Shown: positions 1 to 13,522 of the stretch, piece after piece
How the letters are laid out: the number at the start of each line of letters is the position of its first letter
How positions within the stretch are numbered: position 1 is the stretch's first letter
Origin: Paracyclopina nana
Taxonomy: Eukaryota > Arthropoda > Copepoda > Cyclopoida > Cyclopettidae
NCBI GenBank assembly: GCA_019096065.1
Contig: JAGUCH010000007.1
Location: 6,222,501 to 6,286,500 of the forward strand
Direction of reading: 5' to 3'
Length of the DNA: 64,000 nt
Notes under the pieces: model-generated
Told to the model about the DNA's origin: nothing
What the model saw: only the letters and a program-made list of their open reading frames with translations
Database searches by the model: none
Program-made: the position numbers and the translations under genes

Positions 1-1829
1 CTTGGGGGAATAAATAACAAATGTGTATGAAATTGGTTTAAATCGCATGCAAATGGAAAAAATGTGTGATTTATTTTTCAAGGTGTCTCAAAATAGCTAA
101 AACAATGCCATGTTCAAAGGTTGCAAGCACAGCAAGTGTTTTTGGCAAAAAGATTTTTCAAACTTGACAGACAAGGTGCAAATGTCGCACAATTCCCATC
201 CTGCTGTGCAATGATGTAACCAAATATTTTTTGTAACAGAGTTTATAAATATTATAACCTTACTTTTCTCTTAAAACTTGGTTTTCCTCAGATTCCATTT
301 TGGCGGTTTGCTGATTATAGCTCGAGTTTTGTTTTGTACTATAATGCTGTAGAGAAACAGAGTATAGTTGGCAATGAGAAATATGTTATAGAAATTAAAT
401 CATTTTAAAAAATATGGAGCTACTTACAGTGAAGATTTCAGAACATAAGCGAGCAAATTAAATAATTTAGCTGCATGAATGTCCCAATTGAGAGGCCAGG
501 TGAAAATTAGTACAAATGTTGTACAATTTTTTGTACGAATTTCTCGAAATACTAGTTTGCGACTTTAGAGACAAATTTTCGCAGAAACTCGGATAATTAT
601 CTCACATTTAAAAGTGATGTAAAATGTCAGTTTGAATTCATAGAACTTCAAATGGGAAAATTGTCTTTAAGTCGCATCAATTAGTAGTTCATCTAAAGAA
701 ATATCAGAGTCGCCGCTACTTCCAGTTTAGGATCTTTCAAAGAAACAAAAAGCGCGGGAAATTCAAACGGTTGATGTGGAGTAAAGCGGTAATTCTGGTA
801 CTTGGCTAGATATAATGATTTCAAATTGAAAAAAGGCAGAAACTGAATGTATTTGCAAACAGTTGGGCCATCAAGTTTACATATTGTAGAGCCATGTGTC
901 ATAGCAAGCTTTTGACGTGTCCAAAAAGAAATGTTTTACGATTTTTAGAATAAAAATCATACATGCAAAACTATTGCCGTATAGCTGTATTTCGATATAT
1001 TTACACTGCAAAAAATCTATCGCTTCTTTTCCTTTTGTTTTTACCACCTTTGCTTCTCTTTCTATAAAAAAAAGCCAAAATAGTCCCAAAAATCGCTCGC
1101 ATTAAATGTCATGGGCATAAAATCATTTAGACAAAAGTTGTCAGCTCTTGGTCACTCGAAAGAAAAAACTGACAAGTTTTAAGTTTTTTCTTAAAAATTA
1201 AAAGTTAATATTGCAAAAAATCAACCACGAAAAAAGATATTTAGGCTAAAGCTAACTATCTATTATTGCAAATGATGATGGGTAAGTCAAGTTTCTCCGT
1301 GCTTTCATTAAGTATACTGAAAATGTCACATTTTTAACTCTGGTTTTATTCAATGACACGCCTTACGTAAATGTAGCAACGTACCATGCCTAGTGAAAGA
1401 CCATACAAGCCTGTACAATATGATGCAAATATTTATGCCATGCTTGACGTAAGTTTTTCACGGCTTATACGTCAGAGAACATAAGAGAGAGCAAGGCATG
1501 CCGATTGAAAAAAGGCCGATAAAAATCGGTAGTTGTTTCAAAACAGATTGTCCCACCTTTGCTGAAGCGAGGTAAAAAGCACTCAGATGAATCGAGCCTA
1601 TATTTCTAAGGCGCATTTTCAGGCAACGCGCTGCGCGCCGTGCACGCACCGCTTAGGTGCAGCCGCACCCGGCTCGACTTGGAGCCCGATCTGATTAGCC
1701 TTGCAGCTTGCTCCGAACATTGTGGGACAGCCTGTACGCGTGAAAAGGGCCGCACATATGCAAAGATACTTATAGGACCTCTAGGTTGAAAAGGCCTCAC
1801 TCGAGAGCAACTCTTTGAGTCGACAGGAC
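1..1829. other. Intergenic, no gene seen
   Basis: Mostly AT-rich sequence with only short open frames, none with a signal peptide, recognisable domain or convincing splice sites. About 1612-1700 is a local GC- and CpG-rich patch with several overlapping short palindromes. It lies some 130 bases upstream of the mucin-like gene and could belong to its promoter region. I see no clear TATA box there. Confidence 0.6.
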
Positions 1830-4800
1830 ATGATTGACCACCAGCAAAAATGGAGTTCTGCCACAATGGCAGCAGTAGCCATTTTCCTAAGTTCAATTGT
1901 CAGTATAACCATCCAACCTGTAGCAGCACAAACCAAAGAAGCAACAGCGTCGAATACAGGCTGTGCTTGCCAGTGGGATCCCCTGCAGCTCTTCATTGAT
2001 CCTAGCACAAATCAGCCCTATGATTGTGCTTGCTGCATCAATGATCCCAATGTTGTACAGTGCGGATATCCCAAGAGCAACTGGTGCAAATTCAAGGATC
2101 AAGATGAATTTTTGGGTTGTCAAGGTGAATTTATTGAGAAATCATGTAGATTTGTAATATGATTGAATCCCAGTTTTTTTGTTCTAAATGCTCACCGAAA
2201 TTACCGAGCTTCCTTCTGAAAATGACTTCATATAATTTTTTTTTCTACTTTGCAATATTTATTACAGAAAAGTAGGCACAAAACAGTGCGCAAAAATTGA
2301 ACAGAGACAAAAAAAAACAGAGGATTTGAGATTTGAATTTCGTTTTCAGGTGTGACCATGAGGCAATCCACTTTTTCCGAGATTGGAGCCCCTTGCCATT
2401 ACAACACTAGTGATTTCTCCTGTGCTATTTGCCATAGCGGTAAGAATGCTCATTCCAATATCAAAACACGCTGCAAAGACCGACTTTTCTGGTGAAAAGC
2501 CTGCTGATGATTGAAATAGCGCATGCTTTATAGACTAAATGTATGTGAGCTTCAATTTGGAAAGCTCCCCCTTTCACCAAATTTCATTCTGTAGGGCATT
2601 TGCCTCTCAATACCTTGGGGAGTTTTGGAAGTACACAAACCTTCATAGAGGCCAAAAGTGAAACTAGGCTCAAAGTAAACAGAACATTCTTGATCTTTGA
2701 AATTAGTGGCCTAAAAGTCAATTGGCTAATTCTGGCGCAAATTAAGCAAACCGTCGAAATTTGCGCCCAAAGCTGCTTTATCAGTTTTTGCTCACGCGAG
2801 GTAATGATAGCTTCACTATTGAACAGGTGCTTACCAATGTGGAGCCTTCACCAAAGGAATTCCAGGCAAAAACAAGGGAGAATATTGCCTTCCTCCTGAA
2901 GCAGAAGAGTCAGGATGCTGGGGACGCAGTAAGTTGAATAAATACAATAAACTCGCAAAGAGGCTATAAGAAATTAAAGGACGAATAATCGTCTTTTAAA
3001 GGTACGGACTGTCGAGCTTGGCCCGAGTCATGCGACTCGAATGCAAAATGCGTTAATTCTGGATACAATGTAGCCCCAGGATGGGATCTTTACCAATGTA
3101 AATGCAACACTAACTACCTTGGAAATGGATACGTTTGTGTTCCGAAGCCGACCAATTGCCTACAGACATGCTGCTTCGATCCAAATGCTCTTGCTATAGA
3201 AAAGGACTTTTGTCAATGTACCACAAAAGTTACCTGTCCCAAAACAACCACAACAACAACTACTACTACCACCACCACCACCACAACTACCACTACCACT
3301 ACCACCACCACAACAACAACTACTACTACTACAACAACAACTTCTACTACTACTACAACAACCACTGAGTTGGAGACAACCACTGAGCTAGAGACAACAA
3401 CTCAGCAAGATGTAACAACTCCAGCACCAACAACAGATGCGACAACTACTCAGGCAAAAACCACTGCAGAAGCAACAACCGAGGAAGCTACAACAGTGGC
3501 TGTAACAACCACTGCAGAGGCAACCACAACTGCAGAAACAACAACTGAGTCAGAAACCACTGTAGCAGCAACCACCCCAGCACAAACAGTAGAGCCAGAA
3601 ACTACAGCAACTACTGAGGCTCAGACTACAGAAGCAGAAACAACCATAGTAGCAACCACAAAAGAAGCAACAACTGTTGCAGCAACTACTGAAGCAGAAA
3701 CCACTGCAGCAACAGCAATAACTATCGAGGTGGAAACTACTCAAGCAGAAACCACTGCAGCAACGACCACAAAAGCAACAACAACTGAGGTGGAGACTAC
3801 TACTGCAGCAGAAACCACTGTGGCTCCAACAACTGAAGTGGAAACTACAGAAGCAGAAACCACAGTGGCAGCAACCACTGAGGTGGAAACTACTGAAGCA
3901 GAAACCACAGTGGCAGCAACAACAGAGGTGGAAACTACTGAAGAAGTAACCACTGTTGCAGCAACCACTGTAGCAGAAACCACTGTGGCAGCAACTACAG
4001 AGGTGGAAACTACAGAAGCAGAAACCACTGTGGCAGCTACCACAGAGACAGCAACCACTGCTGCAGAAACCACTGAAGCAGAAACTACTGTTGCAGCAAC
4101 AACTGAGATTGAAACTACTGAAGCAGAAACCACTGTGGCAGCCACCACAGAGGCAGCAACAACAGAGGTGGAAACTACAGAAGCAGAAACAACAGTTGCA
4201 GCAACCACTGAAGTGGAAACTACAGGAGCAGAAACAACAGTAGCAGCAACCACTGAGGTGGAAACTACTGAAGCAGAAACCACTGTTGCAGCCACCACTG
4301 TGGCAGCAACAACTGAGGTGGAAACTACAGAAGCAGAAACCACTGTGGCAGCTACCACAGAGACAGCAACCACTGTTGCAGAAACCACTGAAGCAGAAAC
4401 TACTGTTGCAGCAACAACTGAGATTGAAACTACTGAAGCAGAAACCACTGTGGCGGCCACCACAGAGGCAGCAACAACAGAGGTGGAAACTACAGAAGCA
4501 GAAACAACAGTTGCAGCAACCACTGAAGTGGAAACTACAGGAGCAGAAACAACAGTAGCAGCAACTACTGAGGTGGAAACTACTGAAGCAGAAACCACTG
4601 TTGCAGCCACCACAGAGGCAGCAACAACAGAGGTGGAAACTACAGAAGCAGAAACAACAGTTGCAGCAACCACTGAAGTGGAAACTACAAAAGCAGAAAC
4701 AACAGTAGCAGCAACCACTGAGGTGGAAACTACTGAAGCAGAAACCACTGTGGCAGCCACCACAGAGGCAGCAACAACAGAGGTGGAAACTACAGAAGCA

Positions 4801-7800
4801 GGAACTACAGTTGCAGCAACCACTGAAGTGGAAACTACAGGAGCAGAAACAACAGTAGCAGCAACCACTGAGGTGGAAACTACTGAAGCAGAAACCACTG
4901 TGGCAGCCACCACAGAGGCAGCAACAACAGAGGTGGAAACTACAGAAGCAGAAACAACAGTTGCAGCAACCACTGAAGTGGAAACTACAGGAGCAGAAAC
5001 AACAGTAGCAGCAACCACTGAGGTGGAAACTACTGAAGCAGAAACCACTGTGGCAGCCACCACAGAGGCAGCAACAACAGAGGTGGAAACTACAGAAGCA
5101 GAAACAACAGTTGCAGCAACCACTGAAGTGGAAACTACAGGAGCAGAAACAACAGTAGCAGCAACCACTGAGGTGGAAACTACTGAAGCAGAAACCACTG
5201 TGGCAGCCACCACAGAGGCAGCAACAACAGAGGTGGAAACTACAGAAGCAGAAACAACAGTTGCAGCAACCACTGAAGTGGAAACTACAGGAGCAGAAAC
5301 AACAGTAGCAGCAACCACTGAGGTGGAAACTACTGAAGCAGAAACCACTGTGGCAGCCACCACAGAGGCAGTAACAACAGAGGTGGAAACTACAGAAGCA
5401 GGAACTACAGTTGCAGCAACCACTGAAGTGGAAACTACAGGAGCAGAAACAACAGTAGCAGCAACCACTTTGGTGGAAACTACTGAAGCAGAAACCACTG
5501 TGGCAGCCACCACAGAGGCAGCAACAACAGAGGTGGAAACTACAGAAGCAGAAACAACAGTTGCAGCAACCACTGAAGTGGAAACTACAGGAGCAGAAAC
5601 AACAGTAGCAGCAACCACTGAGGTGGAAACTACTGAAGCAGAAACCACTGTGGCAGCCACCACAGAGGCAGCAACAACAGAGGTGGAAACTACAGAAGCA
5701 GAAACTACAGTTGCAGCAACCACTGAAGTGGAAACTACAGGAGCAGAAACTACAGTAGCAGCAACCACTGAGGTGGAAACTACAACTGCAGCAGAAACCA
5801 CTGTGGCAGCCACCACAGAGGCAGCAACAACAGAGGTGGAAACTACAGAAGGAGAAACTACAGCAGCAGCAACCACTGAGGTGGAAACTACTGAAGTAGA
5901 AACCACAGTGGCAGCGACCACAGAGTCAGCAACCACTATTGCGGAAACCACTGCTGCAGCAACCACTGAAGTGGAAACTACAGGAGCAGAAACCACAGTG
6001 GCAGCAACTACTGAGGTGGAAACTACAGAAGCAGAAACTACAGTTGTAGCAACCACTGAAGTGGAAACTACAGGAGCAGAAACAACAGTAGCAGCAACCA
6101 CTGAGGTGGAAACTACTGAAGTAGAAACCACAGTGGTAGCTACAACAGAGGCAGCAACCACTATTGCGGAAACCACTGCTGCAGCAACAACTGAAGTGGA
6201 AACCACTGAGGCAGAAACCACAGTGGCAGCAACTACTGAGGTGGAAACTACAGAAGCAGAAACAACAGTTGCAGCAACCACTGAAGTGGAAACTACAAAA
6301 GCAGAAACAACAGTAGCAGCAACCACTGAGGTGGAAACTACTGAAGCAGAAACCACTGTGGCAGCCACCACAGAGGCAGCAACAACAGAGGTGGAAACTA
6401 CAGAAGCAGGAACTACAGTTGCAGCAACCACTGAAGTGGAAACTACAGGAGCAGAAACAACAGTAGCAGCAACCACTGAGGTGGAAACTACTGAAGCAGA
6501 AACCACTGTGGCAGCCACCACAGAGGCAGCAACAACAGAGGTGGAAACTACAGAAGCAGAAACAACAGTTGCAGCAACCACTGAAGTGGAAACTACAGGA
6601 GCAGAAACAACAGTAGCAGCAACCACTGAGGTGGAAACTACTGAAGCAGAAACCACTGTGGCAGCCACCACAGAGGCAGCAACAACAGAGGTGGAAACTA
6701 CAGAAGCAGAAACAACAGTTGCAGCAACCACTGAAGTGGAAACTACAGGAGCAGAAACAACAGTAGCAGCAACCACTGAGGTGGAAACTACTGAAGCAGA
6801 AACCACTGTGGCAGCCACCACAGAGGCAGCAACAACAGAGGTGGAAACTACAGAAGCAGAAACAACAGTTGCAGCAACCACTGAAGTGGAAACTACAGGA
6901 GCAGAAACAACAGTAGCAGCAACCACTGAGGTGGAAACTACTGAAGCAGAAACCACTGTGGCAGCCACCACAGAGGCAGTAACAACAGAGGTGGAAACTA
7001 CAGAAGCAGGAACTACAGTTGCAGCAACCACTGAAGTGGAAACTACAGGAGCAGAAACAACAGTAGCAGCAACCACTTTGGTGGAAACTACTGAAGCAGA
7101 AACCACTGTGGCAGCCACCACAGAGGCAGCAACAACAGAGGTGGAAACTACAGAAGCAGAAACAACAGTTGCAGCAACCACTGAAGTGGAAACTACAGGA
7201 GCAGAAACAACAGTAGCAGCAACCACTGAGGTGGAAACTACTGAAGCAGAAACCACTGTGGCAGCCACCACAGAGGCAGCAACAACAGAGGTGGAAACTA
7301 CAGAAGCAGAAACTACAGTTGCAGCAACCACTGAAGTGGAAACTACAGGAGCAGAAACTACAGTAGCAGCAACCACTGAGGTGGAAACTACAACTGCAGC
7401 AGAAACCACTGTGGCAGCCACCACAGAGGCAGCAACAACAGAGGTGGAAACTACAGAAGGAGAAACTACAGCAGCAGCAACCACTGAGGTGGAAACTACT
7501 GAAGTAGAAACCACAGTGGCAGCGACCACAGAGTCAGCAACCACTATTGCGGAAACCACTGCTGCAGCAACCACTGAAGTGGAAACTACAGGAGCAGAAA
7601 CCACAGTGGCAGCAACTACTGAGGTGGAAACTACAGAAGCAGAAACTACAGTTGTAGCAACCACTGAAGTGGAAACTACAGGAGCAGAAACAACAGTAGC
7701 AGCAACCACTGAGGTGGAAACTACTGAAGTAGAAACCACAGTGGTAGCTACAACAGAGGCAGCAACCACTATTGCGGAAACCACTGCTGCAGCAACAACT

Positions 7801-10800
7801 GAAGTGGAAACCACTGAGGCAGAAACCACAGTGGCAGCAACTACTGAGGTGGAAACTACAGAAGCAGAAACCACAGTGGCAGCAACAACAGAGGTCGAAA
7901 CTACTGAAGCAGAAACTACAGTTGCGGCAACTACTGAGGTGGAAACTACAGAAGCAGAAACCACAGTGGCAGCAACAACAGAGGTCGAAACTACTGAAGC
8001 AGAAACTACAGCTGCAGCAACCACTCAAGTGGAAACTACAGGAGCAGAAACTACAGTAGCAGCAACCACTGAGGTGGAAACTACTGAAGTAGAAACCACA
8101 GTGGCAGAAACCACAGAGGCAGCAACCACTATTGCTGAAACCACTGCTGCAGCAACAACTGAAGTGGAAACCACTGAGGCAGCAACTACTGAGGTGGAAA
8201 CTACAGAAGCAGAAACCACAGTGGCAGCAACTACAGAGGTGGAAACTACAGAAGAAGAAACCACAGTGGCAGCAACTACAGAGGTTGAAACCACTGAAGC
8301 AGAAACCACTCTCGCAGCAGCAACTGAAGTGGAAACTACAGAAGCAGAAACCACTATGGCAGCAACAACTGAAGTGGAGACCACTGAGGCAGAAACCACA
8401 GTGGCAGCAACAACTGAGGTGGAAACTACAGAAGCAGAAACCACAGTGGCAGCAACTACAGAGGTAGAAACTACAGAAGCAGAATTTACAGTTGCAGCAA
8501 CCACTGAGGCGGAAACTACAGAAGCAGAAACCACTGTCTCAGCAACAACTGAAGTGGAAACCACTGAGGCAGAAACCACAGCAACAACAACAACTGAGGT
8601 GGAAACTACAGAAGCAGAAACCACTGTGGCAGCAACAACTGAAGTGGAAACCACTGAGGCAGAAACCACAGAGGCTGCAACAACTGAGGTAGAAACTACA
8701 GAAGCAGAAACTACAGTCGCAGCAACCACTGAGGTGGAAACTACTGAAGCAGAAACTACAGTTGCAGCAACCACAGAAGTGGAAACTACAGGAGCAGAAA
8801 CTACAGAAGCAGCAACCACTGAGGTGGAAACTACAGAAGCAGAAACCACTGTCGCATCAACAACTGAAGTGGAAACAACTGAGGCAGAAACCACAGCGGC
8901 AGCAACAACTGAGGTGGAAACTACAGAAGCCGAAACCACACTGACAGCTACCAGAGAGACAGCAACAACTGAGGTGGAAACCACAGAAGCAGAAACCACT
9001 GTGGCAGCTACAACTGAAGTGGAAACCACTGAGGCAGAAACCACAGTGGCAGCAACAACAGAGGTGGAAACCACTGAAGCAGAAACTACAGTTGCAGCAA
9101 CCACTGATGTGGAAACCACTGGAGCAGAAACTACAGTTGCAGCAACCACTGACGTGGAAACTACAGAAGCAGAAACCACTGTGGCAGCAACAACTGAGGT
9201 GGAAACTACAGAAGCAGAAACCACTGTCGCAGCAACAACTGAAGTGGAAACTACAGAAGGAGAAACTACGCTTGCAGCAACCACTGAAGTGGAAACTACG
9301 GGAGCAGAAACTACAGCAGTAGCAACCACTGAGGTGGAAACTACTGAAGTAGAAACCACAGTGGCAGAAACCACAGAGGCAGCAACCACTATTGCAGAAA
9401 CCACTGCTGCAGCAACAACCGAAGTGGAAACCACTGTGGCAGAAACCACAGTGGCAGCAACAACTGAGGTGGAAACTACAGAAGCAGAAACCACAGTGTC
9501 AGCAACAACAGAGGTGGAAACCACAGAGGCTGAAACTACAGTTGCAGCAACCACTGAAAGGGAAACTACAGAAGCAGAAACCACTGTGGCAGCAACAACT
9601 GAAGTGGAAACCACTGAGGCAGAAACCACAGAGGCAGCAACAACTGAGGTGGAAACTACAGAAGCAGAAACCACAGTTGCAGCAACTACACAGGTGGAAT
9701 CCACTGAAGCAGACACCACTCTGGCAGCAACCACTGAAGTTGAAACTACTGAAGCAGAAACAACTATAGCAGCTACCACAGTTGCAGCAACCACTGTTGT
9801 GGAAACCACTGTTGCTGTAACAACTGAAGTTGAAACCACAGAAGCAGATACTACTGTTGCAGCAACCACTGATGAAGTTACAACTAATGCACCAACCACT
9901 GTTGCACCAACTACTGTAGCAGAAACAACATTAGCTGTAACCACAGATGCAGCCACTACTAAGGCAGCAACCACAGAGGCAACAACCACTGAGGCAACAA
10001 CCACTGAGGCAACAACCACTGAGGCAACAACCACTGAGGCAGTAACCACTGAGGCAACAACCACTGAGGCAACAACCACTGAGGCAACAACCACTGAGGC
10101 AACAACCACTGAGGCAACAACCACTGAGGCAACAACTACTCCAGCACCCTTTTTAAGTAAGTTATTCTATCAAATTGCCTTGCATGTTTAATATTACATT
10201 GTTTTAATTAGGGTGTGACACATGCAGCTTGGTGACAGTCTACTCTCAATGTGGCTATTCAGTCATATATGGTGCATATGCATCAGTTGCAGGAGCAGAT
10301 GACCAATACACTACTTTTGAGAAGGCTGGTTCGACCATTTACACCATTGTCTTTGACTCAGTTGCTTCAGTAAGAGTGGAATACTTTGTGTGGTTGATTT
10401 GACTTACAACTTTTTCGTATTTAGACATGGAAAATTGGGCCTCAAGGCCAGGCTGCAACCATTTCATCAGGAGTTACCACTGAACTTTGCCCTAACTTAG
10501 CATCGGAATGGGTTCATTTAGCTGGAGTATGTCAATTAATGTTTATATACTATGAGTGAGTTGATAAAAATCTGCCTTTTTCAGACCTCTGACTGCTCTT
10601 TGAAAGTTGTGTGTGGAAATGTTGCTCTTCCAAGTGCAGCTGATCCTACCACTAGAAATTTAGTTGGAAGCATCAATCAAGTTACAGTCAAGACTCCACT
10701 TGCAGCCTCATTTGCATCAGATCCAGCAAGTGAGTCATTTTCCTAGGTATGTGGAGCCAAAGTGAGATAGCCTTCATTTTAGGTTGTGCTTGCTCTGGTA

Positions 10801-11873
10801 ATGTAAACTTGGCATCAACTTGCAATGCTGCTGATCTTCAAGTGGCAAGGTTAGGTGATTTCAAGCCCATTTGTACAGCACAAGACTCAACCACTGTTTA
10901 CCAGCATACTACAAGAAAAGTCACCTATCTGTACAATTATGGTTCAAATGTAATCTTTACAGTCTAACTTATTTTCTTGACTTTACCAATGTTGGCTCTT
11001 TCTTTCCATGTGTAGACATGGGCTGCTTCTTCTCAAATAGGATCTGTAGATGCAGGCATTGCCATCCCTTCATTGCAAAAATGTGCAGCTGATGTAGACA
11101 CACATGACACTCTCTTGAACTACAACTACTATGATGGAACAGTAAGTTTTCCTTAATTGGAAACTCTCAATGCAATCGATTATCTAGTATTTTACCTCTT
11201 ATTCATTCACAGAGATTCTATGAAGATTGCTCAATGAGCCTTAAATGTGTGGCTAGAGCTAGAGGATGGCTAGTGAATAGTTTTAGCCGGTTTACATCAA
11301 TGCTAGGTCTTGAAACAAGGTCCAATCAACTGAGTCCTGAAACAATAGCTGTGACTGAAGCAGCACTTGATTTCTTGAATCAAAACAACATCCCCCTTCC
11401 CAATGATGATGGACTTTCTAGTAATTTTTAAAAGCAGGCTACATTGGATCCTAGTTCAATAATCTTTTCCACCTTAGATGCTGTAACTGGTGGATGTGCT
11501 TCTGGGTACACCTTTGTAGGTGGATCTCTTGTGAACAACTACAAGCCTTTGTTTCAAGGCACTTATAACTTGGTGTGCATGGACTTGGCTTTTTCAGCTG
11601 AAATCTACCGAAAAGCCGGATCCCAATATTATGCATATTATGTGCGAACATCAGGAGGATTTTTTTGGTTTTTCGGAACTGCCTACGATGACGGCAAACC
11701 CCAGGTGATCCTAATACAGGCTGCAGCTAATTGCCCCAATGATCCTGGAACTTGGCTGGTTAATCAAGCTGTAAGTAGAGCAATTTTCAGTCTTAAGAAC
11801 ATCTACTATACATGCTTTTTTTTTGCAGGGCTCCTTCAAATCAATGCCAGCCCCTGCCATCACTGCTTTCTAA
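1830..11873 (+). CDS. Giant secreted mucin-like Thr-rich repeat protein with EGF-like domain
   Basis: I assembled 12 exons: 1830-2124, 2350-2439, 2827-2928, 3002-10156, 10212-10369, 10425-10526, 10585-10729, 10783-10949, 11016-11141, 11213-11420, 11478-11770 and 11829-11873. All have GT-AG junctions, and phases stay consistent to a TAA, giving about 2961 aa. A hydrophobic stretch after Met13 is a signal peptide. A Cys-rich head follows, then an EGF-like six-cysteine motif (C166, C172, C178, C194, C196, C207). Residues from about 243 to 2547 are Thr-rich repeats of the TTEVETTEAETTVAA type, likely heavily O-glycosylated. The last 400 residues form a Cys-containing domain I do not recognise. 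A peritrophic, cuticular or gut-surface mucin is a reasonable inference. The first ATG at 1830 is preferred because it gives the signal peptide. Introns of 53-58 bp in the 3' part are typical of the window. Confidence 0.85.
3241..10145 (+). repeat. Coding minisatellite with 15-codon units and a 150-bp higher-order unit
   Basis: The Thr-rich part of the mucin-like exon starts with ACA/ACT/ACC runs and continues as diverged 15-residue units alternating EVETT and EAETTVAATT. In the middle, three units plus a five-residue insert form a 50-residue, 150-bp higher-order unit: the same junction recurs at 4921, 5071 and 5221. The 3' end is a run of six-residue TTEATT-type units (about 9970-10140). The reading frame is never broken over 6.9 kb, so the array is under coding constraint. 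Confidence 0.9.
4652..7867 (+). repeat. Recent 1608-bp tandem duplication inside the mucin repeat
   Basis: Rare variants that occur once per copy are all spaced exactly 1608 bp apart. The ACAAAAGC variant is at 4687 and 6295, the ACTTTGG variant at 5467 and 7075, and the inserted ACAACTGCA at 5782 and 7390. The two copies (about 4652-6259 and 6260-7867) are near identical, so one block of 536 codons was duplicated in a single recent step. A smaller 315-bp duplication is visible further 5' (4036 versus 4351). Confidence 0.85.
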
Positions 11874-12569
11874 GACAGAAAACCAAACTGGAACTGAGAT
11901 TTAAAAAAAAAACCCACATATTTTATAAAAAATAAGCATATCATAGAATTCTTGGACAAATAATGTATTTTGTAACATCTATCAGCAGACACTCAAATAT
12001 ACTTATATATTTTAAGCAGCAACAAGAGGAGTGTTTTAATTGTGTGCCGGTAATAAGATCAAATTTAGGAAGAATTTCAATGTCGAATTAACAAAGGATT
12101 TTCATGTCGAATCTCTAGGATTTTAATATCGAACCAAAATTGTTGCTGGGTAATAAGATCGAACGGGAAAATTCAAAACGAAACAGTACATATAATCAAA
12201 ACACCTAGATTTTAGAGTCGAATAAAAAAATGTGAGTTTAAAATGAAATTGTATTAGTAGAAATCGATTAGCTGAGGGCTTCAATTCGCTTTTCTTAAGT
12301 TTCCGATTTCCATTTCATTTTTTATCATATTTCAAGCAATAAAAAGATGAGGGCTTTAATTCACACCATTTAAAAATTCATATCTTTTCATTTGCTCAAA
12401 AACTACTCACATCCCACCAAGTGGAAAATTCCATGAACCACCAAGCATGGAGTTGAAAAAGGTAGGCCACCTGATGTGAACAATGTGAGCTAGCCATAAA
12501 GAGTCGTCTTGTCTAGGTGCATAACCTCTCGGGGAAATCCCATCTTTGGCATTCATAAGTCGACGCTAG
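11874..12569. other. Intergenic
   Basis: This is the 3' flank of the mucin-like gene and the 5' flank of the next gene. It is AT-rich, with a loose repetition of a phrase resembling 'gatttcaatgtcgaat' around 12055-12240. No coding potential or clear element was recognised. Confidence 0.5.
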
Positions 12570-12577
12570 TATAAATA
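12570..12577 (+). promoter_or_regulatory. TATA box
   Basis: TATAAATA lies 59 bases before the ATG of the small secreted protein gene. This is the right place for transcription to start near 12600, giving a 5' UTR of about 35 bases. Confidence 0.65.
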
Positions 12578-12635
12578 GCATCTCACTTTCAAGAAACGCA
12601 TCGAATTCTCAACAAGGCTTTGATTGACTTGGAAC

Positions 12636-13282
12636 ATGAATTACTTGGCCCCAGTTCTTGCCTTGATTGTCCTGGCCAATTTGGTGCAAGACAATAAAGC
12701 TCACAGAAGGAAAACTTATTATAGAGGATCTTCAACTCGTTCAAATGGCCAATGCTCTTATGATAGTCAGTGCAGCACTGGCAAATGTGTGAGGCAAGCG
12801 GACTTTATTTGCGGAGCTGGAAGTAAGGCTAACTTAAATCCTCTTTTTTTAAGCAAATTGATCAATCTTTGACTTTTTCAGATTTTATTCAAAGCATTTT
12901 TGGTGGTAGAAGGAGAAATCAAAGAGTTTGTCACTCTTATAAATGTGCTCAATGCACTTCGAACTATCATTGCTCCTCGGGCCAATCTTGTTCCGGATAC
13001 ACCTGCGTGAATAACTATCAACCAGACTACAACAACTACAATGATTACAACAACAATAATAACTATGGATTTGGGAGTAGCAAGAACAATTATGGATTTG
13101 GGAGCAGCAAGAACAATTATGGATTTGGAAGTAACAATAACAACTATGGATTTGCAAGCAATGACAACTACCTAAGCTCAAGCTCCATTACAAATTATCA
13201 GGACAACTTTAAATTTCCTGATCCACCCAAATACAATGATTTTTCTGACACCAGCAACATCCCTGATTGGGCAAATTTCTAA
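12636..13282 (+). CDS. Small secreted Cys-rich protein with NNYGFGS repeats
   Basis: Two exons (12636-12822, 12882-13282) joined by a 59-bp intron give 195 aa. Residues 1 to about 22 form a signal peptide. Two cysteine clusters follow: four Cys around the pattern CSYDSQCSTGKC before the intron, and six in the second exon (VCHSYKCAQC, CSSGQSCSGYTC). The spacing is reminiscent of small disulfide-rich or dickkopf-like secreted proteins. The second half is Asn/Tyr-rich with four copies of NNYGFGS-like units and a polar tail ending in NIPDWANF. I do not recognise the family. Cuticle, silk/cement or innate-defence roles are all possible. A TATA box sits upstream, and an AATAAA-like signal lies about 105 bases after the stop (near 13389). 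Confidence 0.75.
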
Positions 13283-13522
13283 TCCAGGGAAAGTTCTTAA
13301 GTATTTCCTTGAAATTGGCTTTGTTTTTTTAAGCTGACAGGGAATGAAAAAAATGTAAATTCAAAACTACCTGAAGAAACTGCTTTGAAATAAATAATAT
13401 TACCTTAAAATGGCCTCCGCGTCCTCACACTCTCCACATTTTTTTTCATTTTCATAGGTTTTCAAACAAATCACTTTTTTGAGTCATCTGGAAAAGCGAT
13501 AACTGATGAACTGAAGTTTATG

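Noticed and set aside
3741-10124. Two very long minus-strand open frames (1427 and 699 codons) of VVSASVVSTSVV type
   Set aside because: They are antisense shadows of the Thr-rich repeat: ACN-rich codons read backwards give Val/Ser/Ala without stops. No start context, signal or splice support.
3241-10145. Regularly repeated array that could be mistaken for a CRISPR-like or satellite array
   Set aside because: The host is eukaryotic, the units are contiguous without spacers, and the frame is preserved, so it is a coding minisatellite.
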